64,000 nucleotides of DNA from Candidatus Hydrogenedentota bacterium (GCA_012730045.1 JAAYBR010000138.1:45447-109446); one strand, 5' to 3'. Positions 35,082-42,978 are shown, counted from the stretch's first letter. The notes: generated by a model not told the origin, from the letters alone. Translations and numbers: made by a program.

Positions 35082-36629
35082 ATGAAAACAGCGCGAGAAA
35101 AGGACCCGTCCCTGCTCCTGTCGCTGCTTCCCTGCATCGCCCTCATGGGGGGGCTGTCGGTGAATGTGGCCCTGTTCCGCGACGGCGCGTCGGCCGGGCC
35201 GAACCAGATCACCCTGCTGCTGTCCGCCGTGTTCGCCGCCGTGCTGGCGAAGGGTTTCCTCGGGCGCTCCTACCGCGACCTGGAGCTGCGGGCCATCCAG
35301 TCCATTGTCCTCGCCATGGAGGCCGTGCTGATCCTGCTCATCGTCGGGTGCGTCATCGGCCTGTGGATTCTCTCCGGAGTCGTCCCCACCATGATCGCCC
35401 TCGGCGTGCGCCTGATCCATCCCGCCGTGTTCCTGCCCGCCGCCTGCGCGGTGTGCGGCGTCGTCTCGCTGGCCATCGGCAGCAGCTGGTCCACCATGGG
35501 CACCGTCGGCGTCGCCCTCATCGGCATCGGCCGCGCCCTCGGCTTCCCCGACGCCATGGTGGCGGGCGCCGTCATCTCCGGCGCCTACTTCGGCGACAAG
35601 CTCTCCCCCCTCTCCGACACCACCAACCTCGCCCCCGCCGCCGCGGGCAGCACGCTCTTCGAGCACATCCGACACATGCTCTATACGACCATTCCCGCGG
35701 GCACGCTCGCGCTGGCGGGCTTCGCCATTGTGGGGCTGGGCCGCGGCGGCGCGGCCTATGATCCCGCGCTGGTCGGGCGGACCGTGGACGGCCTGTCAGG
35801 GGTGTTCTTCATGCACTGGGGGCTGCTGGCGGTGCCGCTGGGGGTGATCCTGCTGGCGGCGCGACGGGTGCCCGCCATTCCCGCGCTGGTGGTCGGCGGA
35901 CTGCTGGGCGCGGGCGCCGCCCTGGTCTTCCAGCCGGGGCTCTTCCCGGAGGGGGGCGCGGGCGCGCGCTACGTCCACCTGCTCAAAGTCGCCTACGAGG
36001 GGTTCACCCTCGACAGCGGCGACGCCGCCCTCGACCAGCTCCTCTCGCGCGGCGGCATGACCCGCATGTACGCCACCGTCTCCCTCATCCTCATGGCCAT
36101 GCTCTTCGGCGGCGTCATGGAGGCTGCGGGCATGCTGCCCCGCCTCGCCCGGGCCGTCCTTGCCGGCGTGCGCGGCGCGCGCACCCTCATCCCCGCCACC
36201 CAGGCCACCTGCGTGCTGTTCAACCTCTTCGCCGCCGACCAGTACCTCGCCATCGTCGTGCCGGGCCGCATGTTCCGCGCCGCCTACGCCGACATGGGCC
36301 TCGCCCCCAAGAACCTCTCCCGCGCCCTCGAGGATTCCGGCACCATGACCTCCGTCCTCGTCCCCTGGAACACCTGCGGCGCCTTCGCCGCCGCCGCACT
36401 GTCCGTGCCCACGCTCAGTTACCTGCCCTGGTGCTTCCTCAACCTGCTGTCCCCCGTGGTGGCGATCGCCATGGCCGCCTTCGGCATTGCCATCGCCAAG
36501 GCGGAACCCGAAGCAGAACCGCCCGCCGAAGGGAAAGGCGCGGACCCGTCGGACAAGTCGGACAAGTCAGACAAGTCCGACCCGTCAGACCTGTCAGACC
36601 TGTCCGACCTGTCCGACCCCTCCGACTGA
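35082..36629 (+). CDS. nhaC: Na+/H+ antiporter, NhaC family
   Basis: 515 residues with 11-12 predicted membrane helices, an inner-membrane exchanger for pH and sodium homeostasis. Family features are SLAIGSSWSTMGTVGVALIG near residue 130 and the conserved GAYFGDKLSPLSDTTNLAPA near 166, with the Asp residues expected to bind the ion. The last 28 residues are an unusual Ser-Asp-rich tail (SDKSDKSDPSDLSD...), which is the translation of a GTCGGACxx DNA repeat cluster that otherwise lies between genes. The original stop may have been lost when the repeat expanded into the gene. TATAGT at 35057-35062 is a plausible -10. Confidence 0.9.
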   Translation: MKTAREKDPSLLLSLLPCIALMGGLSVNVALFRDGASAGPNQITLLLSAVFAAVLAKGFLGRSYRDLELRAIQSIVLAMEAVLILLIVGCVIGLWILSGVVPTMIALGVRLIHPAVFLPAACAVCGVVSLAIGSSWSTMGTVGVALIGIGRALGFPDAMVAGAVISGAYFGDKLSPLSDTTNLAPAAAGSTLFEHIRHMLYTTIPAGTLALAGFAIVGLGRGGAAYDPALVGRTVDGLSGVFFMHWGLLAVPLGVILLAARRVPAIPALVVGGLLGAGAALVFQPGLFPEGGAGARYVHLLKVAYEGFTLDSGDAALDQLLSRGGMTRMYATVSLILMAMLFGGVMEAAGMLPRLARAVLAGVRGARTLIPATQATCVLFNLFAADQYLAIVVPGRMFRAAYADMGLAPKNLSRALEDSGTMTSVLVPWNTCGAFAAAALSVPTLSYLPWCFLNLLSPVVAIAMAAFGIAIAKAEPEAEPPAEGKGADPSDKSDKSDKSDPSDLSDLSDLSDPSD

Positions 36630-36673
36630 TCGGTCCGATCCGACCGATCGGTCCGATTTTCCGTCTCCCTGGC
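36546..36673. repeat. GTCGGACxx / GATCGGTC repeat cluster, copy 3
   Basis: About nine 9-base units read in frame as Ser-Asp-Lys, Ser-Asp-Pro or Ser-Asp-Leu at the end of nhaC, followed by the palindromic GATCGGTCCGATC block. The last 46 bases (36628-36673) are identical to 37495-37540. Confidence 0.85.
36628..36673 (+). repeat. 46-bp perfect direct repeat, left copy
   Basis: Identical base for base to 37495-37540. It begins at the nhaC stop codon. The two copies bracket the RHH-PIN pair. The sequence starts GATCGGTCCGATCC and ends TTTTCCGTCTCCCTGGC. Confidence 0.9.
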
Positions 36674-36687
36674 GGCGCGGCAACGCC

Positions 36688-36924
36688 CTACCGGGCGTCC
36701 CCCTTGTCCGGCGGCGCATCGGGAACCTTGCTCATCGCCCGCTCGAACTTCTTCCGGTCCGCGCGCGCCGCGCGCCGCGCCAGATACTCCTCGGCGGCCA
36801 GCGCGGACACCTTCTCCGCGATGGCCAGCGTCGCCAGCTGGTTGATGGACACGTTCTCCCGGGCGGCCAGCTTCCGCACCTCGTCATGCAGTGAATCCGG
36901 CAAACGCAGGCTTATCGTGCTCAT
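36688..36924 (-). CDS. Ribbon-helix-helix antitoxin-like protein
   Basis: 78 residues. The N-terminal TISLRLPDSLHDEVRKLA is a ribbon-helix-helix DNA-binding motif: the strand residues alternate and the Gly/Asn turn is replaced by Glu-Asn before VSINQLATLAIAEKV. The charged C-terminal half is typical of antitoxins that wrap the toxin. It starts three bases after the PIN gene on the same strand, so the two form a toxin-first pair. It is expected to neutralise the PIN nuclease and to repress the shared promoter through the palindrome at 37352-37369. Confidence 0.8.
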   Translation of the reverse strand: MSTISLRLPDSLHDEVRKLAARENVSINQLATLAIAEKVSALAAEEYLARRAARADRKKFERAMSKVPDAPPDKGDAR

Positions 36925-36927
36925 GGG

Positions 36928-37350
36928 TCAGCCTCCAATCCCGGCAAGAAACGCGCCGGGCGTCGCAACACCAATGCCAAACTGCCCCGCCCCCGAGAAG
37001 TCCCGCCTGTTGAACGTGACAATCTGCCCGCATCCCGCCGCCACCGCCGCCTCCAGAACCATGTCATCCTTGGGGTCGCGCAGGAACGGCCGCCACAGGT
37101 AATGCACCTCCGCCCGAACAGCCACCAAGCAGAGGTAGTCAATGATGGCGGAGACATCCGCCGCAGTCAGCCCGTCCCGGCGCGTCAGCTTCATCGCCTC
37201 CGCCTCGTATTCCAGCACCAGCGGCACAGAAACCGCCACCTCGAACTTCCCGGTACCCACCAGCATCAATAGCTGGTGCGACGCGCCCTGCCTGCTCCGC
37301 AGGGCCGCGACCAGCACGTTGGTGTCCATGACAATCCGGGGCAGGCTCAT
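36928..37350 (-). CDS. PIN-domain toxin, putative RNase
   Basis: 140 residues. PIN nuclease fold: VMDTNVLVAALRS supplies the first catalytic Asp, followed by an acidic Glu in VLEYEAEAMKL, DPKDDMVLEAAVAAGC with the central Asp pair and TFNRRDF near the C-terminus. These correspond to the metal-binding acids of COG1569-type toxin components, which cut RNA. The start is ATG 37350 (MSLPRIVMDTN); the frame continues upstream through the promoter and is not translated there. The -10 hexamer ends only six bases before this ATG, so the mRNA is probably leaderless. Confidence 0.82.
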   Translation of the reverse strand: MSLPRIVMDTNVLVAALRSRQGASHQLLMLVGTGKFEVAVSVPLVLEYEAEAMKLTRRDGLTAADVSAIIDYLCLVAVRAEVHYLWRPFLRDPKDDMVLEAAVAAGCGQIVTFNRRDFSGAGQFGIGVATPGAFLAGIGG

Positions 37351-37351
37351 G

Positions 37352-37369
37352 TTGGTATTGTATACGATA
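37352..37369 (-). promoter_or_regulatory. Palindromic operator over the PIN-RHH promoter
   Basis: GGTATCGTATACAATACC (minus strand) is an 18-base palindrome with 16 matching positions that covers the -10 element TACAAT. Toxin-antitoxin RHH proteins commonly bind such sites to autoregulate. Confidence 0.65.
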
Positions 37370-37385
37370 CCGCCGCGTTTGTCAA
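37357..37385 (-). promoter_or_regulatory. Promoter of the PIN-RHH pair
   Basis: Minus strand: perfect TTGACA (37380-37385), 17-base spacer, TACAAT (37357-37362). The predicted start of transcription falls at or within the ATG at 37350. Confidence 0.8.
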
Positions 37386-37450
37386 GACAAGCACGGTTTT
37401 CGCCAAGGAAGCGTCTGTAATGGGGGGGACGCCAACGACCCATTGGCCCC

Positions 37451-37540
37451 GTCGGACCCGTCGGACAGGTCCGACCCGCCCAATTCATCCGACGGATCGG
37501 TCCGATCCGACCGATCGGTCCGATTTTCCGTCTCCCTGGC
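37451..37540. repeat. GTCGGACxx / GATCGGTC repeat cluster, copy 4
   Basis: Three 9-base units (GTCGGACCC, GTCGGACAG, GTCCGACCC), then a GATCGGTC palindromic block whose last 46 bases duplicate 36628-36673 exactly. Confidence 0.85.
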
Positions 37541-37573
37541 CCCTCCGCCCGACAAGGAAACAGAAACTACGGT

Positions 37574-37637
37574 TACATGGATGGGCAGGATACACAGGAT
37601 GCGGCAGGAAATCCTGTCTATCCTGTCCATCCATGTA
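37574..37637. repeat. Inverted repeat of the ACATGGATGG...CCATCCATGT type
   Basis: Arms TACATGGATGGGCAGGATA and TATCCTGTCCATCCATGTA face each other around a short centre containing CAGGAT repeats. Similar sequences occur between genes in other environmental genomes. Confidence 0.75.
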
Positions 37638-37674
37638 AACCCTTCCGGGCAGTAATCATGTGCCGCCCCCCCCC

Positions 37675-38667
37675 TCACACCTCCAGCGTGCCGCTTTCGA
37701 TGTCGGCGATGAGGCTGCGGATGAGGTCCTGGCTCTCTTTCGGGAACCCCCACTGCTCGATTTCGCGGGCGGTGAGGAGGTTTTGGAGCTGCGGGAGGAC
37801 GAGCATGTCCTTGGCGAACTCGCTCGGCAGCGACCGGGCGACGAAGCTCTCCTCGTCGAAGGTGTCGAAGAAGCTCTTGAGGCCGCGCTCGGCGCTGCCG
37901 CCGACGGCGCCGAAGTCCTGCCCGTAGATGTGGAGCGAGCAGCTGTAGTCGGCGTAGCTGCCCACGCGCACCTTCCGGCCCGTCTTCTCGGCGATCTGGC
38001 GGGCGAGCACCTGCTGGAGAAACGTGAGGGCGACAATGTTGTCCCCCCACGCCTTGTACAGGTCGCGGGAGCGCCACATCGTGTTCATGTTCAGCACCAG
38101 CGTGCCGTCCGCGTCCTCGGGGCAGCGCAGCTGCACCTCGCGCAGGCAGGGGATGTCCTCCCTCAGATACGGGTCCAGGTTGGGCACCGACGTCGTGGCG
38201 ACGGCGCGGCGGCTGTGCGGCGTGGCGCAGACACGCTCCACCGCCAGGGCCATCTGGTCCACCACCGACCCGCCTGCGTCCGGGTGGGCGAAGAGGCGCT
38301 GGTGGTAGGTGTAGGGCCACTCGTGGGCCTCCAGCTCGCCGTGGACCGCCCCCTGCAATTTGTCGAACGGCACCACCCGGTAATCCTTCACCCCCATGAT
38401 TTCGGCGATGTACGTGCCGATCTCGCAGAACGAGATCGGGGGAAAGCGCGGCTGCGCGAACGGGTCCGTGATCTCCACCAGCACCCGCGCGTCCCGGCTC
38501 GGCGGGTCAATGAACTCCCCCGCCGCGTTCTTCCGGTCATACTCCGTCCGCATGGAGTACCCGTGCTCCCACACCGCCTTGATCGCCCGGTAATACGCCC
38601 GCGGGATCGAGTCCCCCACCACATGAAGGGTCGGTATCCGGCCCAGGTCCGTGTTGCAGTCGCCCAT
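37675..38667 (-). CDS. Thymidylate-synthase-like protein
   Basis: 330 residues from ATG 38667; a TTG 12 codons earlier is less likely. The C-terminal two thirds follow thymidylate synthase. Cys174 in DIPCLREVQLR sits where the catalytic PCH cysteine lies, but the following His is Leu. MWRSRDLYKAWGDN (199-210) matches the phosphate-binding RSxD and the folate/dUMP Asn. SLHIYGQDF matches the SxHxY nucleotide-binding segment. Residues 1-140 have no counterpart in ThyA. It could methylate dUMP, hydroxymethylate a pyrimidine as related phage enzymes do, or modify another base. No folate-recycling neighbour is present. Confidence 0.7.
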   Translation of the reverse strand: MGDCNTDLGRIPTLHVVGDSIPRAYYRAIKAVWEHGYSMRTEYDRKNAAGEFIDPPSRDARVLVEITDPFAQPRFPPISFCEIGTYIAEIMGVKDYRVVPFDKLQGAVHGELEAHEWPYTYHQRLFAHPDAGGSVVDQMALAVERVCATPHSRRAVATTSVPNLDPYLREDIPCLREVQLRCPEDADGTLVLNMNTMWRSRDLYKAWGDNIVALTFLQQVLARQIAEKTGRKVRVGSYADYSCSLHIYGQDFGAVGGSAERGLKSFFDTFDEESFVARSLPSEFAKDMLVLPQLQNLLTAREIEQWGFPKESQDLIRSLIADIESGTLEV

Positions 38668-38984
38668 CCCTGTGTCTCCCTGTTCGTTGAGGCTCCACAC
38701 CAAGGCCCCCGGAGGGGGCGGGTCATTATGGCACAGACACCTGAGTCAGACGCCCTGCCGGTCTTGGTCCCCCCTTGAGGGGGGTGGCCGCGTCTTCGCG
38801 GCCGGGGGATGTTCTTAGCGTTGGCGCCACAACCCAATCTCCGGAACATCCCCCAGTTCGCTCCCGCGAACTACCCCCCTCAAGGGGGGACCCGGACAGT
38901 GCGTGGACGTCACGCCAATGAACGTCAGCAGAGACAGCCTTTGTGCGAAGGGGTTGCAGCTGCAGGGACACCGTCGGTAAACCT
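38668..38984. other. Gene-free gap with nested inverted repeats
   Basis: 317 bases between the thymidylate-synthase-like gene and the URO-D-like gene. A nested inverted repeat occupies 38766-38892. I see no gene in the rest; a weak GGTGTGGAGCC region lies ahead of the thymidylate-synthase-like start. Confidence 0.7.
38766..38892. repeat. Nested inverted repeat element
   Basis: Outer arms are a perfect 20-bp pair (38766-38785 and 38873-38892; GGTCCCCCCTTGAGGGGGGT, itself internally palindromic). Inner arms are an 11-bp pair (GGGGGATGTTC at 38804-38814, GAACATCCCCC at 38844-38854). A GGCCGCG/CGCGGCC hairpin lies between. Transcribed on either strand it would fold into a long branched structure. 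Confidence 0.85.
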
Positions 38985-40025
38985 CTACGGCAGCCTGGTG
39001 GTGGAGACCGCCGCCAGGAAGGCGTCAATGTTCTCCGTGGGGACGCCGGGGGGCATGCCGCCGCCGCAGGAGAGGAGGACGCGTTTCATGTCTTTGGTGT
39101 CGGCGCGGAGGGTGGTCACGGCGGCGGAGACGTCCTCCGGGGTGCCTTGGGCGAGGATGTCGCGGGGGGGGATGTTGCCGAGGAGGGCGACGCGGTCGCC
39201 GGCGAGGCGGCGCATCTCGGCGATGGGGTGCTCGTGGCTGAAGTTGAAGAGGTTGACGCCGACCTTTTCGAGGTGGGGCGCGCAGACGAGGCCGTGCGCG
39301 TCGTTGTGGAAGAAGCGGACGGGCACGTCGAGGGCGGCGAAGAGCCGGGTCAGGTAGGGGTTGGCGAACTCCACGCAATCCTCAGGGCCGCAGAAGCCGA
39401 CAAGGTCGTCGAGGACGAGGACGCCGCCGATGCCGGGGAACGCGGCCTTCTGCGCCTTAACCCAGCCGCAGAGGAAGTCCGTGACGCGGTCGAGCAGGGC
39501 GTGGGTCTTGTCGGGCTCGGTTTTCATGCCCAGGAGGAACTCGGTGTTGCCGAGGAGGAACCCGGCGATGTTGAGGGGTCCGCGCGCGACGGCGAAGCGG
39601 ACGGCGTGGCCGGCGGCGCGGATGCGCGCCTCCGTGTGGGCCAGCCGTTTCAGCACGAAGGGGGTCATGCCGTCGCGGCCGGGCACGGGGACCGGCGCGG
39701 CCAGCGCGGCGTCGAGGGAGTCGGCGATCTTGTCGGCGAAGGGGAACTCGTTTTCGTGCCACATGCAGCGCGCGCCGAAGGCGGAGGGCTCGGTGCACAT
39801 GCCGTACTCCGACCAGAAGCCCGGCAGGAACAGGATGCCGGGCCAGCGGGTGACAGCGCGGAGGTTGGCCTCCAGCCAGCGCCCGCCGTCGGCGTAGTAG
39901 TCGAGGATGCCCATGCCGGCCCATCCGGGGAGCCAGGGGCTGTCAATGATGAAGCCGACGGGGGCGGGGTCCACGCGGTGCCCGTCCAGCACGGCCAGCA
40001 GTTTCTCCCACTGTTCATTGGTCAT
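38985..40025 (-). CDS. URO-D-fold protein (uroporphyrinogen decarboxylase family)
   Basis: 346 residues with the TIM-barrel layout of the URO-D/cobamide methyltransferase superfamily. Visible are the central DDLVGFCGPEDCVEF segment, FFHNDAHGLVCAPHLEKVG and the late NFSHEHPIAEMRRLAGDRVALLGNIPP strand. True HemE keeps a specific Arg-rich N-terminus that is absent here, so heme synthesis is unlikely. Many paralogues of this kind in planctomycete-like genomes sit with sugar-type oxidoreductases and transporters, as here, where it is last in a probable symporter-oxidoreductase-URO-D operon (gap 4 bases). A demethylase or methyltransferase role on an imported compound is an inference. Confidence 0.8.
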   Translation of the reverse strand: MTNEQWEKLLAVLDGHRVDPAPVGFIIDSPWLPGWAGMGILDYYADGGRWLEANLRAVTRWPGILFLPGFWSEYGMCTEPSAFGARCMWHENEFPFADKIADSLDAALAAPVPVPGRDGMTPFVLKRLAHTEARIRAAGHAVRFAVARGPLNIAGFLLGNTEFLLGMKTEPDKTHALLDRVTDFLCGWVKAQKAAFPGIGGVLVLDDLVGFCGPEDCVEFANPYLTRLFAALDVPVRFFHNDAHGLVCAPHLEKVGVNLFNFSHEHPIAEMRRLAGDRVALLGNIPPRDILAQGTPEDVSAAVTTLRADTKDMKRVLLSCGGGMPPGVPTENIDAFLAAVSTTRLP

Positions 40026-40029
40026 GGGG

Positions 40030-41217
40030 CTACTCCCTGAACGAGGTGACGGGGGTTTCGGCGCCGCCGCGTTCGGCGGAGACGTAGGCGCTGTAGATGG
40101 TGGAGACGGTGTCCGCGCCGAGGAGGCTGTCGCTCTCGACGGGCGTGCCCTCCGTGAGGGCGCGGTAGAAGGCCTCGATCTCCTGCGGGTAGCCCGTGAA
40201 CCAGTCCTCGTCCGGCGGCATGTTGGTCCAGCCCTGCTTCGTGCCCGTCTTCTCCACGGTGTAGATGTCGCGGAAGTTGGCGTCCACGGGGTTGTAGACC
40301 TGCATGGCCGTGTTCGGGTTGATGTTGCAGAGGGTGCGGTGGTTGTTCGCGCAGACCTCCAGCCAGTTGTGGATGCCGCCGAGGACGATGTCCGACGCGA
40401 AGACCGTGGCCAGCGTGCCGTCCTCGAAGGTGACGTGCATCATGGAGAAGTCGTCAATGTCGTGGTAGTCGCGGCGGATGTGGCCCTCGTCCTGGAAGTT
40501 TTCCATGCGCGTGAGGGCGGCGGTCCGCGCCGACACGGAGACCGGCTTGATGGCCTTGCCGGTGCGCGCGCGGCCCTCGACGGCCTTGAGGTAGAGCGCG
40601 GCGGTCAGGGGGTGGCAGCCCTTGCCGATCATCACGCCGCCGCCGGAGTATTTCCAGTAGGCGTAGGTGGGGTTGTGCGACCCCGAGTGCGCCTCCTCGC
40701 CGTGGATCCAGAGAATCTGCGCACCCGTCTTCTCCAGCACCTCGCGCTCCCGCTGCACCGCCGGGGCGTAGACCCAGTTCTCGGCGTAGCAGATGCGGCC
40801 CGCGCTTTCGCGCTCCGCCGCCAGCATGCGGCGCACGCTCTCCAGCCCCGCGCGCAGGGCGTCCCCCTTCGGGAACCGGTCCCCGTGGAAGTCCTCCGAG
40901 CCGTCGCCGCAGTAGCCCGTGAACGGTTTTTCCAATATGACATGCCGCCCGCGCTTCAGCGCCGCCACGGCCACCTCCTCATGCCCCGCCACCAGCACGC
41001 AGCAGTGGACCACGTCCACGTCGTCCAGCAGCGCGTCCAGCGAGTCATACGCGGTGATGCCGCGCTGCGCCGCGTACTCCGCCGCCTGCGCCCGGTCCAG
41101 CGCGTAGACCCCGCGCACGTCCACGTCCACCCCATGAACCCGGGACACGGCCTCCCAGTGAAACCGCGCGCTGAACCCCGCGCCCACGATCCCGGCGCGG
41201 ATGCTTTTCTTCTTCAT
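40030..41217 (-). CDS. Cytosolic Gfo/Idh/MocA-family oxidoreductase
   Basis: 395 residues without a Tat or Sec signal, unlike the other two members in this window. The Rossmann motif GIVGAGFSARFHWEAV lies at residue 8, followed by the EKPFTGYCGDG catalytic-lysine region near 95 and GEEAHSGSHNPTYAYWK and GKGCHPL in the substrate domain. The NAD(P)-linked substrate is probably a sugar or cyclitol. It lies between the symporter (upstream, 125-base gap with a palindrome) and the URO-D-like gene (4-base gap), which suggests the three handle one imported compound. Confidence 0.88.
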   Translation of the reverse strand: MKKKSIRAGIVGAGFSARFHWEAVSRVHGVDVDVRGVYALDRAQAAEYAAQRGITAYDSLDALLDDVDVVHCCVLVAGHEEVAVAALKRGRHVILEKPFTGYCGDGSEDFHGDRFPKGDALRAGLESVRRMLAAERESAGRICYAENWVYAPAVQREREVLEKTGAQILWIHGEEAHSGSHNPTYAYWKYSGGGVMIGKGCHPLTAALYLKAVEGRARTGKAIKPVSVSARTAALTRMENFQDEGHIRRDYHDIDDFSMMHVTFEDGTLATVFASDIVLGGIHNWLEVCANNHRTLCNINPNTAMQVYNPVDANFRDIYTVEKTGTKQGWTNMPPDEDWFTGYPQEIEAFYRALTEGTPVESDSLLGADTVSTIYSAYVSAERGGAETPVTSFRE

Positions 41218-41247
41218 CGTCTGTCTCCTGTCGGCTTAGGTTACTGA

Positions 41248-41331
41248 GGCAGGCGGGACGCCTGCGGTACGGTGCCGCGACCCGCCGGGCTTTTTCGTAG
41301 CGCAGGCGTCCCGCCTGCCCTGTCTTTGGCC
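41248..41331. repeat. Palindromic element with 19-bp perfect arms
   Basis: GGCAGGCGGGACGCCTGCG (41248-41266) is exactly complementary to 41301-41319; the flank CCTGTCTTTG is shared with the element at 24286-24373. It lies between the symporter and the oxidoreductase and may act as a transcript-processing or termination hairpin. Confidence 0.85.
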
Positions 41332-41342
41332 TTCCCCCGCCA

Positions 41343-42878
41343 TCACCAGAACACCGCGTAGAACGCGCCAATCCCCGCAAGAACCGCCGCCGCCGCGGCG
41401 ACGGCGACCTTGTCGGTGCGCATGTCCATTTCCTCGCGGACAGGCAGGACCTTCGGCTCCTTCGCCGGGGCGATGAGCGTCATGGCGGCCATGGCGGCCA
41501 GCGCGACGCCGAAGGTGATTGCCATGCGGTGGAGGTAGGCCACGTCGGACATGCCCCACTGGAGGGCGCCGTAGACCAGGGGTGCCAGCAGCAGCGCCGC
41601 GACGCCGGAGAAGGCCGGTGCGCGGGGCACAACGAAGCCGAACACGAACACGGCGAGGATGCCGGGGGAAATGTACCCTTGGAACTCCTGAATGTAGTTG
41701 AAGATGCCGCCGAAGCGCGGATTGGCGAGGAAGGGCGCGATGAGGCAGCCCATCACGAGGAACACGAGGGTGGCGGCGCGGCCCATGCCCACAAGGAGCC
41801 CCTGCGGCGCGTCGGGCCGGAAATGGCGGCGGTAGAGGTCCATGGTGAACACCGTGGAAGCACTGTTGAGCATGGAGGCGATGGAGCTGATGACGGCCCC
41901 GGCCAGGGCGGCCAGCATGAGCCCGCGCAGGCCGCGCGGGATGATCTCGCGCAGGAGCGTGGGGTAGGCCTGGTCCGGCGAGGCCAGCGTGTCCCCGTAG
42001 AGCTGCGCCGCCATGATCCCCGGGAACACGATGACGAAGGGCACCAGCAGCCACAGGGCGCCCGCAAAGATGACGCCGAGCTGGCCCTGGCGCAGGCTCT
42101 TCGCCGCCAGCGCCCGCTGCACGATGAACTGGTTCAGGCCGCAGTAGTAGAAGATGGGGATCCACATGCCCGCGAGGAGGCCGGTCCACGGCAGCACGGG
42201 GTGGTCCGCCGGGAGGATCATGTGGAGCCGGTCCGCGTTGTGCGCGAAAAAGGCGTCCACACCGCCCACGGCCTGAAAGCCCAGCACCACCGTCAGCAGC
42301 CCGCCCAGCAGCAGCCCCGCGCCCTGGATAAGGTCGGCCCACGCCACGGCCTTCAGGCCGCCCCAGACCGTGTACACCGCCGCCACCCCGCCGATGAGCC
42401 AGACGGAGCCCGTCATCGGCAGGCCGAAGATGGTGTGCAGCGTGAGCGCGCCGGAGTAGAGCACCGTGGCGGTCGTCACCAGCACATAGATGACCACGGT
42501 GTACACCGCCATCAGCGCCCGCGCCGCCGCGTTGTAGCGGTACTCCAGATACTCCGGCATGGTGTAGATGCCCGCCCGCAGGAAGCGCGGCAGGAATACA
42601 AACGCCACCACCACCACGCCCACGGCCCCCGTCAGCTGCCAGTTGCCCACCGCGAGCCCCACGTTCCCCGCCCCCTGGCCCGCCATCCCCACGAACTGCT
42701 CCGTGGACAGGTTCGCCGCCACAATGGACAGCCCGATGAGCGGCCACGTCAGCCCGCGCCCCGCGAGGAAATAGTCCTCCCCCGTCGCGCCGCCGCTCCG
42801 GCTCTTGTACATGCTGAAGACGACCACAAAGCCGATGGCCCCGGCAAACGCCGCCAGATCAAACAGGCTCAGTTCCAC
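41343..42878 (-). CDS. Sodium:solute symporter (SSS family)
   Basis: 511 residues with about 13 membrane helices, an inner-membrane Na+-coupled uptake protein. Family features include SRSGGATGEDYFLAGRGLTWPLIGLSIVAANLS (split across helix 1 and the loop), AANLSTEQFVGMAG near residue 55 at the sodium site, VWGGLKAVAWADLIQG near 170 and the late ISSIASMLNSASTVFTMDLYRR block. Members carry sugars, sialic acid, amino acids or myo-inositol; the downstream oxidoreductase favours a sugar or inositol. First gene of the probable three-gene unit that runs down to 38985. Confidence 0.9.
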   Translation of the reverse strand: MELSLFDLAAFAGAIGFVVVFSMYKSRSGGATGEDYFLAGRGLTWPLIGLSIVAANLSTEQFVGMAGQGAGNVGLAVGNWQLTGAVGVVVVAFVFLPRFLRAGIYTMPEYLEYRYNAAARALMAVYTVVIYVLVTTATVLYSGALTLHTIFGLPMTGSVWLIGGVAAVYTVWGGLKAVAWADLIQGAGLLLGGLLTVVLGFQAVGGVDAFFAHNADRLHMILPADHPVLPWTGLLAGMWIPIFYYCGLNQFIVQRALAAKSLRQGQLGVIFAGALWLLVPFVIVFPGIMAAQLYGDTLASPDQAYPTLLREIIPRGLRGLMLAALAGAVISSIASMLNSASTVFTMDLYRRHFRPDAPQGLLVGMGRAATLVFLVMGCLIAPFLANPRFGGIFNYIQEFQGYISPGILAVFVFGFVVPRAPAFSGVAALLLAPLVYGALQWGMSDVAYLHRMAITFGVALAAMAAMTLIAPAKEPKVLPVREEMDMRTDKVAVAAAAAVLAGIGAFYAVFW

Positions 42879-42978
42879 GCGTCACCTCCCCCCGCGGCGG
42901 CCCCAGCCCCCGGCACTCCGCCGGACCGGCCCCTGCGGGAGTTCTAAAGGTACTCGAAACCCCGCCGCCGCCACAAGG

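Larger units (their letters stand above)
37351..37674. other. Gene-free gap holding a promoter and two repeat types
   Basis: 324 bases between the PIN gene and the thymidylate-synthase-like gene. It contains the PIN promoter, GTCGGACxx cluster copy 4, the right 46-bp direct repeat and an inverted repeat (37574-37637). No gene is seen. Confidence 0.75.

Noticed and set aside
38985..40025. HemE of heme biosynthesis
   Set aside because: The N-terminal substrate-binding Arg motif of HemE is absent and the context is catabolic, so only the fold family is claimed.
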